From the NCBI GenBank assembly GCA_019636475.1, contig JAHBXN010000006.1:270071-334070 (forward strand): a stretch of 64,000 bases of DNA, in the 5' to 3' direction. This document shows positions 1 to 8,166 of the stretch, in pieces; within the stretch, counting starts at the first letter, position 1, and every line of letters begins with the position of its first letter. Below the pieces are notes generated by a model, which worked only from the letters and a program-made list of their open reading frames with translations, searched no databases and was not told the origin of the DNA. This DNA is from Phycisphaerae bacterium (GTDB taxonomy: Bacteria > Planctomycetota > Phycisphaerae > UBA1845 > UTPLA1). The translations under genes and the position numbers were made by a program.

Positions 1-1
1 A

Positions 2-571
2 GAACCCCTGTATGACCCGGATGAACTGTTCGATTCCGGCGTCATCGTGAATGCGGAGAAGCAGCCGCGATTCGTATTTCCGGAGGAGCTTCGAACCACG
101 GATCTTTCGCTCAATCGGTTTATTGACCGTTTCTTTCGATTATGCGCGCAGGCAAAGTATCCTGACATTCGCCTGATGATTTCACAGCAGTCAAGCGAAA
201 CGCTCGCCCCAAGTCGTTTCGAGAGCATGTTCAACATCATGAAGGAGGCGCGGATCAAAGCGATCAAGAAGCTGCCGGCGATACCGAATGAACCGGGGCC
301 GGCCTATGTGCTGGTCGCGGAGTACGATCTGGAGCCAAACGCCATGAAATCGCAGAAATCGAACAACCTGGTTCGACTGCTCATTCGCAAGGAAGAAGGG
401 GAATGGCGGCTGGGGCCGGTGTCTCGCGAGATCGTGGCGAAGATAGAGGCGCATGAGTCCGCGACGACGAAGCCCGCGAGCGATACGGAAAGTTCCTCGC
501 GGCCCGCGAATGATGACGCGCCGAAGTTCATGGCAAACCAGCCAATCAAGATCGAACCGGAAGAGGATTAA
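2..571 (+). CDS. Hypothetical protein, 5' end outside window
   Basis: The frame is open to the first base of the window, so the true start lies upstream. A GTG at 47 is a possible but unsupported internal start. The visible 189 residues form a mixed alpha/beta region (aromatic and basic residues, 'RFIDRFFRLCAQAKYPD' near the start, 'VLVAEYDLEPN' and 'GEWRLGPVS' in the middle). The last 50 residues are a Ser/Thr/Asp/Pro-rich, probably disordered tail. The 'GEWRLGPV' element resembles the closing strand of small NTF2- or SnoaL-like folds, but I would not assign one. No signal peptide can be judged. Function unknown. Confidence 0.7.
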   Translation, partial: EPLYDPDELFDSGVIVNAEKQPRFVFPEELRTTDLSLNRFIDRFFRLCAQAKYPDIRLMISQQSSETLAPSRFESMFNIMKEARIKAIKKLPAIPNEPGPAYVLVAEYDLEPNAMKSQKSNNLVRLLIRKEEGEWRLGPVSREIVAKIEAHESATTKPASDTESSSRPANDDAPKFMANQPIKIEPEED

Positions 572-954
572 TAGACCAATTCCTGCGACCGCCTGTCGCC
601 GGCGGGGCGTTCATCCGTTCAAGTTTGTTTGTTTATCAGCCTGAATCGGTACGTCTGGGTCCGAGTTTGGCGCCGCTGCGCGCGAAACGGCCGCGGCAAT
701 GCTGGCGATCCCGAAAAAGCGGACCTCATGCCACTCGCAGTGCCGATTGCAAGTCACGTCAGATACGAAGATTGCCGCAGAGTTGAATCTGCCGTCGACT
801 TTTTTGGACAGATTCCTGTTATATCTTAATTTCATCCCGTGGCTGGGCGAAGAACGCATTGGCTGCACTGATACGCGACCGAGTGCTGTTCGCAGTACTG
901 AAAAGAAGGGTATCGGTCAACCCGTTCTCTACCAGAAAGAAGGGAAAGAGTGCC
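572..954. other. Intergenic region upstream of flagellin
   Basis: There is no convincing gene in these 383 bases. I looked for sigma-28 (TAAA...GCCGATAA-like) and sigma-54 (GG-N10-GC) flagellar promoters and found no good match. A T-rich patch near 798-832 (TTTTTT then TATATCTTAAT) is the only AT-rich segment and the likeliest promoter area. Confidence 0.4.
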
Positions 955-2346
955 ATGGGCCTTACAGTCACAAACGTCAACACACTGTCGATTCTGAACA
1001 TCCTCAACTCCACGACGGCCGAGCAGTCGAATTCGCTGACTCGGCTCTCGACAGGCTTTCGCGTAAACCGCGGGTCAGACGATCCCGCCGGGCTGATCGC
1101 GATTCAAAGCCTGTCGGCCGAACTGACCGGCGTTGAAGCCGCTCTCGGCAACAGCCAGCGTGCCAATTCCGTTCTGAATACGGCGGATTCGGCACTTGGC
1201 GAAGTGAGCAAACTCCTGGGCGAGATTGAATCGCTTGCGGCGAAGAGCACCAGCGGCGGCGGCCTAAGCAATGCGGAGATTGCCGCAAATCAGGCTCAGA
1301 TCGATAACGCGATCGATGCCATCAACCGAATCGTCCAGACGACAAGCTTCAATGGCAAGCGCCTGCTCGACGGAACACAGAGCATTCGCACGACAGCCAG
1401 CGATCCGTCCAAGCTGACGGACCTGCGCGTGTTCTCGCGCCCCAGCTCGAACTCCAGTCAATCCTTTGCGGTGGAAGTGGTTACCGCGGGAACGGTTGCT
1501 TCGGCAACGCTCGCCAGCACTTCGAGCGTCAGCGCGGGCCAGTTCACGATCACCGGCGCGCTCGGAACGGCGACCATCACGATCTCCGATTCTGACACGC
1601 TCGACAACGTTCGCGACAAAATCATCGCGACCAAGTCGGAGACCGGCGTGTCGGCCGCCACAAACAGCAACGTGCTCTCAATCCAGAGCACCGAGTATGG
1701 CAAGAACGCGTTTGTCTCCGCCAGCTACATCAGCGGCGACGCGGACTTCCTCACTGTTTCACACACTGAGGGCACCGATGCCGTCGTTGAGGTCAACGGT
1801 CAGCGGGCGTTCGTGGACGGCGTTCGGGTCAACTTCAGTTCGAACGGCACGAGTGGTTCTTTCACGCTGACATCGACGGGGAATGCGGCCGGCAGCGCCG
1901 GAAACCTCTCGATCAGCGACGGCGGGCTCACGTTCCAGCTCGGAACCGCCTCGAATACCCAATCGACGGTCGGCATCAACGGACTTTTCGCGCACCAGCT
2001 TGGTGACGGCGTCGTAGGGTATCTCAATACGCTCAAGAGCGGCGGCGCGAATGCGCTCAATAACGATGCGAACAACGCCGTCCTCATCGCGAAGTCGGCG
2101 ATTTCGCAGGTTTCGACGCAGCGTGGCCGAATCGGTGGATTCCAGAAGTACCAGGTCGAGTCCTCCGTGAACTCCTTGAACGCGACGAAGGAGGCGTTGA
2201 CCTCGGCTCGCGGTCTGATTCGCGACGTGGACTACGCACTGGAGACTTCTGAATTGAGTCGTCAAAACGTTCTGCTTCAGTCGGCGATTTCGCTACTGGG
2301 CGTTGCCGGCCAGCAGTCTGCTCAGATACTGTCGCTGCTTCGCTAA
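955..2346 (+). CDS. fliC: Flagellin
   Basis: Structural subunit of the flagellar filament, exported through the flagellar type III apparatus. The N-terminal D0/D1 region (about residues 1-140) carries the family pattern 'LSTGFRVNRGSDDPAGL'. The C-terminal D0/D1 region (about 385-463) carries 'SARGLIRDVDYALETSEL' and ends in 'AQILSLLR'. The middle (about 150-380) is Ser/Thr/Gly-rich and variable, as expected for the exposed D2/D3 part. Length is 463 residues, normal for flagellins. The ATG at 955 was chosen over upstream in-frame codons because homology starts there and AAGGGAAAGAG precedes it. A terminator follows at 2380. No other flagellar gene is adjacent, but a Maf-like glycosylation gene lies at 60598. 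Confidence 0.96.
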   Translation: MGLTVTNVNTLSILNILNSTTAEQSNSLTRLSTGFRVNRGSDDPAGLIAIQSLSAELTGVEAALGNSQRANSVLNTADSALGEVSKLLGEIESLAAKSTSGGGLSNAEIAANQAQIDNAIDAINRIVQTTSFNGKRLLDGTQSIRTTASDPSKLTDLRVFSRPSSNSSQSFAVEVVTAGTVASATLASTSSVSAGQFTITGALGTATITISDSDTLDNVRDKIIATKSETGVSAATNSNVLSIQSTEYGKNAFVSASYISGDADFLTVSHTEGTDAVVEVNGQRAFVDGVRVNFSSNGTSGSFTLTSTGNAAGSAGNLSISDGGLTFQLGTASNTQSTVGINGLFAHQLGDGVVGYLNTLKSGGANALNNDANNAVLIAKSAISQVSTQRGRIGGFQKYQVESSVNSLNATKEALTSARGLIRDVDYALETSELSRQNVLLQSAISLLGVAGQQSAQILSLLR

Positions 2347-2379
2347 CGCGCGGCAGCGGCCTCGGTCTGGTGGGGAATG

Positions 2380-2428
2380 GAGCAAGGGCGGAATCGAGGG
2401 GCACACTCGGTTCCGCCCGCTCTTTTTT
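2380..2428 (+). terminator. Rho-independent terminator of flagellin
   Basis: A stem formed by GGGCGGAATCGA and TCGGTTCCGCCC (one mismatch, extended by GAGC/GCTC) is followed by six T residues at 2423-2428. It lies 33 bases after the flagellin stop. Confidence 0.85.
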
Positions 2429-2445
2429 ACGGAGTGGCGATCGTG

Positions 2446-2484
2446 AAAATAAGAAAGCCGTCGCGATCGGTGCGTCGCGACGGC
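2446..2484 (-). terminator. Rho-independent terminator of the rplAJL operon
   Basis: On the minus strand a perfect 10-bp stem (GCCGTCGCGA / TCGCGACGGC, loop of 8, positions 2457-2484) is followed by TTTCTTATTTT. It sits 78 bases after the rplL stop and faces the flagellin terminator, so the two converging transcripts end within 105 bases of each other. Confidence 0.88.
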
Positions 2485-2561
2485 TTCTGGTGGTTGTAGT
2501 GCATGGACGCGATCGACAAGGTGACGCGAGGTCCGCTCGTCGACGTCGCCGGGCAGGGTAA

Positions 2562-2984
2562 TTACTTGCCCTTGAGATCGACCTTGGCACCGGCCTCTTC
2601 GAGTTCCTTCTTGAGCTTGTCGGCGTCTTCCTTGCTGAGGTCGGTCTTGACCGGCTTGGGTACGGCGTCCACGAGGTCCTTGGCTTCCTTGAGTCCGAGA
2701 CCCGTCGCCGCCCGGACGACCTTGATGACGTTGATCTTGCTGGCGCCGCCATCAGTGAGGATGACGTCGAAGATGCTTGGAGCGTCTTCGGCTTCGGCTG
2801 CCGCGCCGCCGCCGGCGCCCGGCATGGCGGCCATCATGACCGCGCCGCCACCGGCCGGTTCAATGCCGTAGGTGTCCTTGAGGTAGTCCGCCAGCGACTG
2901 GGCGTCCTTGACGCTCAGCGACACAATCTTGTCGCCGATCTCTTTGACGGCCGCGCTGAATTCCTTTGCAGGTGCTGTTGCCAT
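2562..2984 (-). CDS. rplL: 50S ribosomal protein L7/L12
   Basis: Stalk protein of the large ribosomal subunit that recruits translational GTPases. The 140-residue product shows the expected order. The N-terminal dimerisation domain ('[19 protein letters not shown]') comes first, then an Ala/Gly/Met-rich hinge (about residues 45-70). The C-terminal domain carries '[20 protein letters not shown]' and '[16 protein letters not shown]'. The ATG at 2984 follows AGGAG at a good distance. An upstream in-frame extension to 3050 has no such site. It is the last gene of a rplA-rplJ-rplL run, but is separated from rplJ by 294 bases, much longer than usual. Confidence 0.97.
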   Translation of the reverse strand: MATAPAKEFSAAVKEIGDKIVSLSVKDAQSLADYLKDTYGIEPAGGGAVMMAAMPGAGGGAAAEAEDAPSIFDVILTDGGASKINVIKVVRAATGLGLKEAKDLVDAVPKPVKTDLSKEDADKLKKELEEAGAKVDLKGK

Positions 2985-3278
2985 TTTCTTGATACTCCTG
3001 ATGTTTCCGGGCGAGGCGATTCTTATTCGCGATCGTCCGCGCGAGTCCATCGCTCGCGACGCGGCTTAAGGCTGACGCCCGGCCGCTGGATGAGCCAAGC
3101 TCATCCGAACCGATCCCGGCTGCCGAAGTCCCGGTGACTTCGTTTAACCCCGGCCCGCGACATTCGCGAGTCTGCCAAGGGGGACGGCCGAGAATGACTT
3201 TTTCGTGACGAAGGGAATCGGGATTCCGAGAAGCCATCGCATGTTCTCCGCGATGCCGTTTCCGCGATGCTCCCTTGC
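2985..3278 (-). other. Hairpin-rich rplJ-rplL spacer
   Basis: This non-coding spacer holds a series of perfect inverted repeats. GGATGAGC-CAA-GCTCATCC lies at 3088-3106, GAAGTC-CCGGT-GACTTC at 3125-3141, CGCGA-CAT-TCGCG at 3156-3168, and CGCGAG/CTCGCG with a 7-base loop at 3040-3058. None is followed by a T-run, so they are not ordinary terminators. They could form a structured RNA that sets the rplL:rplJ ratio or protects the rplL message; this is inference. I see no gene here. Confidence 0.55.
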
Positions 3279-3812
3279 TTATGCCACCTTCGTGATGGTC
3301 TCACCTTTCTCCAGCTTGTCGGCGACGGCCTTGACGCAGCCGGCGATTTTCGAACCGACCTTGATCTGGCCAGCGATCCGCCTTGCGGGTGAGAGGAAGA
3401 CCATGACCACCTCGCCCTGAATCTCCGCCTTGCTGCGGCGATTGGAGAGCTCTTCGATGGTCATGATGTAGGGGTCGCCGTCGGCCATTGCCGACTTCAA
3501 CTCGAGTTTCGGATAATCCTTGACCAGCCGCATGATTTCCTTGGCGGCTTCGACTGGAGCAGGTCCGGTGACGAAAGCGCAAGGGCCCTTGAGCGTCTGC
3601 GTCAGGGGCGCGAGGGGCGTGTCGGCCAGGGCGCGCCTCGCCGCGGCGTTCTTGATTACGTGGACCTCGATGCCTTTTTTGTGCAATTCGCCGCGAAGCA
3701 CGTTCGCTTCGACACCAGTCAGCGGCAGCACATTGACGACCAAGGCGCTATCGATCTTGCTGTATCGATCGCGAATGTCCTGTTCGATCAGGGATTTGAC
3801 AGTGCGACTCAT
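3279..3812 (-). CDS. rplJ: 50S ribosomal protein L10
   Basis: Base of the ribosomal stalk; it binds 23S rRNA and the L7/L12 dimers. The 177 residues match the family from end to end: 'MSRTVKSLIEQDIRDRY' at the start, 'VIKNAAARRAL' and 'LKGPCAFVTG' in the RNA-binding part, and a C-terminal helix ending 'DKLEKGETITKVA' that receives L7/L12. The start is 15 bases after the rplA stop, so the usual long L10 leader that binds L10-L12 in many bacteria has no room upstream. If autoregulation exists it must act elsewhere, perhaps in the long spacer behind this gene. Confidence 0.97.
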   Translation of the reverse strand: MSRTVKSLIEQDIRDRYSKIDSALVVNVLPLTGVEANVLRGELHKKGIEVHVIKNAAARRALADTPLAPLTQTLKGPCAFVTGPAPVEAAKEIMRLVKDYPKLELKSAMADGDPYIMTIEELSNRRSKAEIQGEVVMVFLSPARRIAGQIKVGSKIAGCVKAVADKLEKGETITKVA

Positions 3813-3827
3813 TTGACACCCCGCTTA

Positions 3828-4736
3828 TTACTGGGCCACTTCGAGCATAATGCCCGGCGACATCGTCCCGCTTACGCATACTTTCTTGATGTACTGCCCC
3901 TTGCTGGAGGCCGGCTTCAGTCTTCGGATGTGCTCGATGAAGGAGTTGATGTTCTCCTTCAGGTCGTGCTCCGAGAAGCTTGCCTTGCCGACAATCGCGT
4001 GAACATTTCCGCCGGTGTCATTTCGGAATTCGATCTTGCCCGCGGCGAAATCCTTCACGGCCGTCGCGACGTCCGCGGTCACCGTGCCGTTCTTCGGACT
4101 GGGCATCTTGCCGGACGGTCCGAGGACTCGACCGAGCCGGCCGACTTTGCCCATTGTTCGTGTGTGCGCGATGGCCACGTCGAAATCCGTCCAGCCGTCG
4201 CTTACTTTCTTGATCAGATCATCGAGTCCGACTTCAACTGCACCGGCGGCGCGGGCATCGTCCGCTTCCGGTCCGTCGATGAAGGCGATCACTCGCTTTG
4301 TCTTGCCGATGCCGCGCGGCAGCGACACCGAACCGCGAATCATCTGCTCGGCATGCTTCGGATCGATTCCGAGGAAAAGCACGATGTTGATCGTCTGATC
4401 GAATTTCGTTCCACTTGTCACGGCCTTGAGCAGCTTGATGCCGTCATCAATCGGATACGCCTTCTTCGCGTCGATCCTGGCAGCATTCGCCCGGTGACGC
4501 TTGCTCTCGCCTCGCATCGGCCGGCCGCGCTGCTTGCGCTTTCCGGTTGAGTCGGTCGAGTCGGGGGCTTTGCCCCGCGGAGCCTTTGCCGAACCCTCAG
4601 CAGCGGCTGCGTGCTCAGCGGCGCGGTCGGACTTGGCGGCCTTGCCCTTGCCTTTTCCGGGATCAAACGCCTTGGTCTTTGTGGATGGATCTGCGGCATG
4701 CTCGGACGGAGGTCCGGCATTCTGGTCAGCGGCCAT
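3828..4736 (-). CDS. rplA: 50S ribosomal protein L1 with N-terminal extension
   Basis: Primary 23S rRNA-binding protein of the L1 stalk and, in many bacteria, a translational repressor of its own operon. The canonical L1 body starts near residue 74 ('MRGESKRHRANAARIDAKKA') and includes 'GRVLGPSGKMPSPKNGTV', the family signature. It is preceded by about 73 residues rich in Ala, Lys, Asp and Ser with no predicted fold. The start at 4736 is chosen because AAGAAAGGAG precedes it, while the ATG at residue 74 has no ribosome-binding site, so the extension is probably translated. Usual L1 is about 230 residues; this one is 302. rplK is not upstream. Confidence 0.95.
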   Translation of the reverse strand: MAADQNAGPPSEHAADPSTKTKAFDPGKGKGKAAKSDRAAEHAAAAEGSAKAPRGKAPDSTDSTGKRKQRGRPMRGESKRHRANAARIDAKKAYPIDDGIKLLKAVTSGTKFDQTINIVLFLGIDPKHAEQMIRGSVSLPRGIGKTKRVIAFIDGPEADDARAAGAVEVGLDDLIKKVSDGWTDFDVAIAHTRTMGKVGRLGRVLGPSGKMPSPKNGTVTADVATAVKDFAAGKIEFRNDTGGNVHAIVGKASFSEHDLKENINSFIEHIRRLKPASSKGQYIKKVCVSGTMSPGIMLEVAQ

Positions 4737-4861
4737 GCTGACTCCTTTCTTAGCGACGCTCATGGTCTGCCACGATTTACGGCTCGTGGTCGAGCACGAT
4801 CCTGATTTTCAGTTCAGTCCTGCGCCTGGAAGTACCGGGGGCGGGCCGAATCGAGCCGAGT

Positions 4862-4890
4862 AATGTAACAGGTCTTATGGTTCGCTGCAA
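4862..4890 (-). promoter_or_regulatory. Candidate sigma-70 promoter for rplAJL
   Basis: On the minus strand TTGCAG (4890-4885), a 17-base spacer and TACATT (4867-4862) lie about 125 bases before the rplA start, leaving a leader of about 120 bases. Matches to consensus are modest (3/6 and 4/6). The spacing is ideal and the segment is AT-rich compared with its flanks. Confidence 0.4.
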
Positions 4891-5223
4891 GGGATGGGCC
4901 GCTTGGGGGTGGGCGACCGGGTCGGGTCGGGGGCCGTGTCGGGTCGGCGGGGAGTCGGGAGAGCGCGGGCCTGTCGGCCCGTGGCAGGCAACGGCTTGAT
5001 TCTGAATGGCGAGTCATGCCGCATTGGCGGTATAAGCTTATTGATTGCAGCGTGTTAAGTCGACTTGGGTTCGTGGGATGCGGTGAAGCGGGGCGGGTGC
5101 TTATTCGGAATCGTCAGGCTCGACGTGTCTCGTCCTGCTGCGGCCAAGGGGGCAAGCGATCGCGACGCAAGTACGCGGACGACTGTGCGGTCGTGCGTAC
5201 TTGCGCCGCGAGATCGCATTTCG
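4891..5223. other. Intergenic region between rplA and glnN, G-rich
   Basis: No gene is seen. The plus strand from 4905 to 4960 has closely spaced G-runs (GGGGG-T-GGG, then GGG-TC-GGG-TC-GGGGG, then GGG at 4941). These fit a G-quadruplex pattern with loops of 2, 2 and 7. A small hairpin CGGGCC-TGTC-GGCCCG lies at 4966-4981, and a long palindrome at 5156-5217 is listed separately. Confidence 0.45.
5156..5217. repeat. Long imperfect palindrome behind glnN
   Basis: CGCAAGTACGC (5166-5176) pairs perfectly with GCGTACTTGCG (5195-5205). Outer arms GCGATCGCG and CGCG-AG-ATCGC extend the stem to about 20 bp with one mismatch and a two-base bulge. Inside, ACGAC and GTCGT form a second short stem. It lies 7 bases beyond the glnN stop codon. 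It has no T-run on the minus strand, so it is not a classical terminator. It may be a transcript-end stabiliser, a rho-assisted stop or a protein-binding palindrome. Confidence 0.7.
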
Positions 5224-7419
5224 CTATTTCACAAAAAGCAGATCGCGGTAGGTCGGCAACGGCCAGATATCCGACGCGACCCGTGACTCGAGCTTGTCAC
5301 CGAGCGCCCGCAGTTTCTGCATGTGCGGGATCACGACCTCCTTCAGGTGTTTCGCGTGCTCGTAGGAGTCGTCGTCGCGGTGATCGTCGGCGGTCGCCAA
5401 TTCGTCGGCCGCGTCGCTGAATTCATCCACGAGCTTCACGAAGTCCTCGAGTTGTGCTTTCTGCTCGAAGCAGTCCACGCCTGCCGAGAGGGTTGCGGCG
5501 ACCGTCTGCGCGAGCAGTGCCTGATGCTGCAGTGCGGCGGGCAGAATCATCGTCTGCGCCATGAGAACCATCTGTTCGGATTCGATGAGAATCTGCTCAT
5601 TGTATCGGTGTACAAAGATGTTATAGCGGCTTTCGAGTTCGGTCGGGTTCAGCACTTTGTATCGTTTGAAGAGATCGATCTTGGTCTTGTCTCGAAGGAT
5701 CGGCAGGGCCTCAACGGTGTTGGCGAGGTTTGGTAGGCCTCGTTTTGCCGCCTCGGCGTGCCATTCGGTGGAATAGTTGTCGCCGTTGAAGACGATTCTC
5801 CGGTGTTCGCGAACGACATCCTTCAGCACGGACTTGACGGACGCCTCGATCCGGGCCTCGTTGGGATTTTTGCCGGCGGCTTCTTCGAGCCGGGACGCCA
5901 TGTGTTCAAGCGATTCGGCGACGATGGTATTGAGAACGGTATTGGGCCATGCCGAAGTCGCGGATGCTCCGACCGCTCGGAATTCGAACTTGTTGCCGGT
6001 GAATGCGAACGGTGACGTCCGATTTCGGTCTCCCGAGTGGCGCGGAATCTGAGGCAGGGTCGTTGCGCCGAGATCAAGCATGCCGCCCTTGAGTGTGCGG
6101 CTGGGCTTTCCCTTCTCAAGCTGTTCGGTGATGTCGGTGAGCATGTCACCGAGGAAGATCGAGATGATCGCCGGTGGCGCTTCGTTGGCGCCGAGGCGAT
6201 GGTCGTTGGCGGCCGACGCGATCGATGCGCGCAACAGATCGGCATGGCGGTCGACGGCCCGAATCACGGCGCACAGGAAGACCAGGAACTGCATGTTCGT
6301 GTGCGTTTCCTCCTGCGGGTCGAGCAGGTTGTGGCCGTTGTCGGTCATCATGGACCAGTTGTTGTGCTTCCCCGAGCCGTTGATTCCGGCGAAGGGTTTT
6401 TCGTGGAGGATGCAGACCAGTCCGAATCTCGGCGCGACTCGTTTGAGCGTTTCCATCATGAGCATCTGGTGGTCGCACGCGATGTTGGAGGTCTCGAAGA
6501 CCGGAGCGATTTCGAATTGTCCCGGCGCCACCTCGTTGTGTCGGGTCTTTACTGGAATACCGAGCCGATAGAGTTCTCGCTCGGCCTCGGCCATGAAGGC
6601 AAGCACGCGCGGAGGGATCGAGCCGAAGTAGTGATCTTCGAGCTGCTGTCCCTTGGGCGGCCTGGAGCCGAAGAGGGTGCGATCGCACAGGACGAGGTCG
6701 GGGCGGGAATAGTACAGATGCTCGTCGACGAGGAAATATTCCTGCTCGGGGCCGACGGTGGTGTAGACGCGGTTGACGCCTTCGGCCTTGCTGAAGAATC
6801 GAAGTACGCGCAAGGCTTGTCTGGAGAGTGCCTCCATCGAACGGAGCAGCGGCGTCTTCTGATCGAGCGACTCGCCGGTCCATGAGACGAACACGGTCGG
6901 GATGCAGAGTGTCACGCAGTTGTCACTTCGCATCAGGAAGGCGGGACTGGACGCATCCCATGCGGTGTAGCCGCGGGCTTCGAAGGTTGCGCGCAGGCCG
7001 CCCGATGGGAAGCTGGAAGCGTCCGGTTCGCCCTGGCAGAGATCGGTGCCGGAGAGGGCGTAGATCACGCTGCCCTCGCCATCAGGCTGAAAGAGAGAAT
7101 CGTGCTTTTCGGCGGTGAGTCCGGTCAGCGGCTGAAACCAGTGCGTGAAGTGGGTGGCGCCGCGTTCGATGGCCCAGTCCTTCATGGTGGCGGCGACGAT
7201 GTCGGCGACCTCGTGATCGAGCGGTTCGCCGAGTTTGATCGTCTTTTCCAGCTTTCGATAGGCCGCCTTTGGGAGACGCTGCTGCATCGCGCGCTGGCTG
7301 AAGACATCGCAGCCGAAGTAGGCATCAACGCGTTCGTGAGCTGTCGTGGATTTGACTCGGTGTTCGCGCCAACTGATGGCGGCGGACACGGCACGATCTC
7401 GTGCGGTCTCGGATCTCAT
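5224..7419 (-). CDS. glnN: Glutamine synthetase type III
   Basis: ATP-dependent ligation of ammonium to glutamate in the cytoplasm; entry step of nitrogen assimilation. The 731-residue length is that of the GSIII family, far above the 470 residues of type I. Family signatures visible: '[20 protein letters not shown]', '[10 protein letters not shown]', '[13 protein letters not shown]', '[12 protein letters not shown]' and '[18 protein letters not shown]' in the catalytic barrel, followed by the long helical C-terminus typical of GSIII. The ATG at 7419 was preferred to an upstream TTG because GGGAGA precedes it. No PII gene or other nitrogen gene is adjacent. A hairpin lies about 106 bases upstream. 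Confidence 0.97.
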   Translation of the reverse strand: MRSETARDRAVSAAISWREHRVKSTTAHERVDAYFGCDVFSQRAMQQRLPKAAYRKLEKTIKLGEPLDHEVADIVAATMKDWAIERGATHFTHWFQPLTGLTAEKHDSLFQPDGEGSVIYALSGTDLCQGEPDASSFPSGGLRATFEARGYTAWDASSPAFLMRSDNCVTLCIPTVFVSWTGESLDQKTPLLRSMEALSRQALRVLRFFSKAEGVNRVYTTVGPEQEYFLVDEHLYYSRPDLVLCDRTLFGSRPPKGQQLEDHYFGSIPPRVLAFMAEAERELYRLGIPVKTRHNEVAPGQFEIAPVFETSNIACDHQMLMMETLKRVAPRFGLVCILHEKPFAGINGSGKHNNWSMMTDNGHNLLDPQEETHTNMQFLVFLCAVIRAVDRHADLLRASIASAANDHRLGANEAPPAIISIFLGDMLTDITEQLEKGKPSRTLKGGMLDLGATTLPQIPRHSGDRNRTSPFAFTGNKFEFRAVGASATSAWPNTVLNTIVAESLEHMASRLEEAAGKNPNEARIEASVKSVLKDVVREHRRIVFNGDNYSTEWHAEAAKRGLPNLANTVEALPILRDKTKIDLFKRYKVLNPTELESRYNIFVHRYNEQILIESEQMVLMAQTMILPAALQHQALLAQTVAATLSAGVDCFEQKAQLEDFVKLVDEFSDAADELATADDHRDDDSYEHAKHLKEVVIPHMQKLRALGDKLESRVASDIWPLPTYRDLLFVK

Positions 7420-8166
7420 TGAAACTCGTCTCCCATTGATAAGTGTCCAACCTATGCGCTGCCAGCACGCCTCGGCCGGCCACACCCGGCGGCGAAGTGA
7501 GAGCGTGGGCAGCAATTTGTGTCGGACGCCGGATGAATTGCATCATCCGGGCGTCATTAAACTCGCACTTCCGATCGCATGCCAGCAGGCATCGGCGTCA
7601 TCCGAATCGCCCGGCTTTGGCATCTCTGCGCGAAGCCCAAACGCATCCGATTGAGCCAGAATGTCCTGAACGCGACTCGGATGCCGCGCGCTGGAGCCTT
7701 CGGGTTGAGCGTTGAGTTCAGTGGATGCCTGCTACGAACGATCGATGAGACTGGTTTTGCCTGGTGGTGACTTGCGATCGATTCGTGATGGGCGACGCAC
7801 CGAATACCGGCGCAACTCGAAGGGGGCCGAGGGTCACTCGGCCTGTTGTTGCACCTGTTGCTGGTATCGTGCGATCATTCGACTACCAATGCGTCGTGTT
7901 GAATCTTCGCGAAATACTTCCGTACGATTATAACTTGATCGGCTGCGAAGTCGAGCGGGGTAAAGTCCCATGCGCCGAACCTGGGTTTGCAGACTTCGGG
8001 TTATTGGCCCGTCGTCGTCGGGAACGGCGACGACAGATTTCATCGATCTGCGCGGCAGGTCGATATTATCGATGGTGTGGGCGGCGATCGAACCTTCGAG
8101 CGGCTTTCGTCCCGATCGGCATCGCTGTGGGCGTGAGCGTGGCTTGCCTGGCAGGGCTTACTGAAC
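7420..8166. other. 747-nt non-coding region with two strong hairpins
   Basis: No reading frame here looks like a real protein. Two structures stand out. At 7525-7555, GACGC-CGGATGA and TCATCCG-G-GCGTC form a 12-bp stem with one bulge in the divergent glnN leader. At 8011-8034 a 10-bp stem is closed by GGAA, a GNRA tetraloop, about 130 bases before the transporter start. A TATAAC at 7929-7934 could be a -10 box for the transporter, but no good -35 is seen. The size is unusual for this compact region and leaves room for a small RNA. Confidence 0.45.

Noticed and set aside
572..954. Sigma-54 or sigma-28 promoter of flagellin
   Set aside because: The best GG-N10-GC candidates have wrong spacing by one base, and no TAAA/GCCGATAA pair is present.
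2084..2752. 222-codon minus-strand Arg/Ser-rich frame over flagellin and rplL
   Set aside because: Composition of a shifted high-G+C frame; overlaps two genes and their terminators.
3660..4550. 296-codon plus-strand frame over rplA/rplJ
   Set aside because: Antisense to two unmistakable ribosomal protein genes; no ribosome-binding site or family match.
5224..7419. Glutamine synthetase type I or II
   Set aside because: Length (731 residues) and the [10 protein letters not shown] and [13 protein letters not shown] motifs fit type III only.
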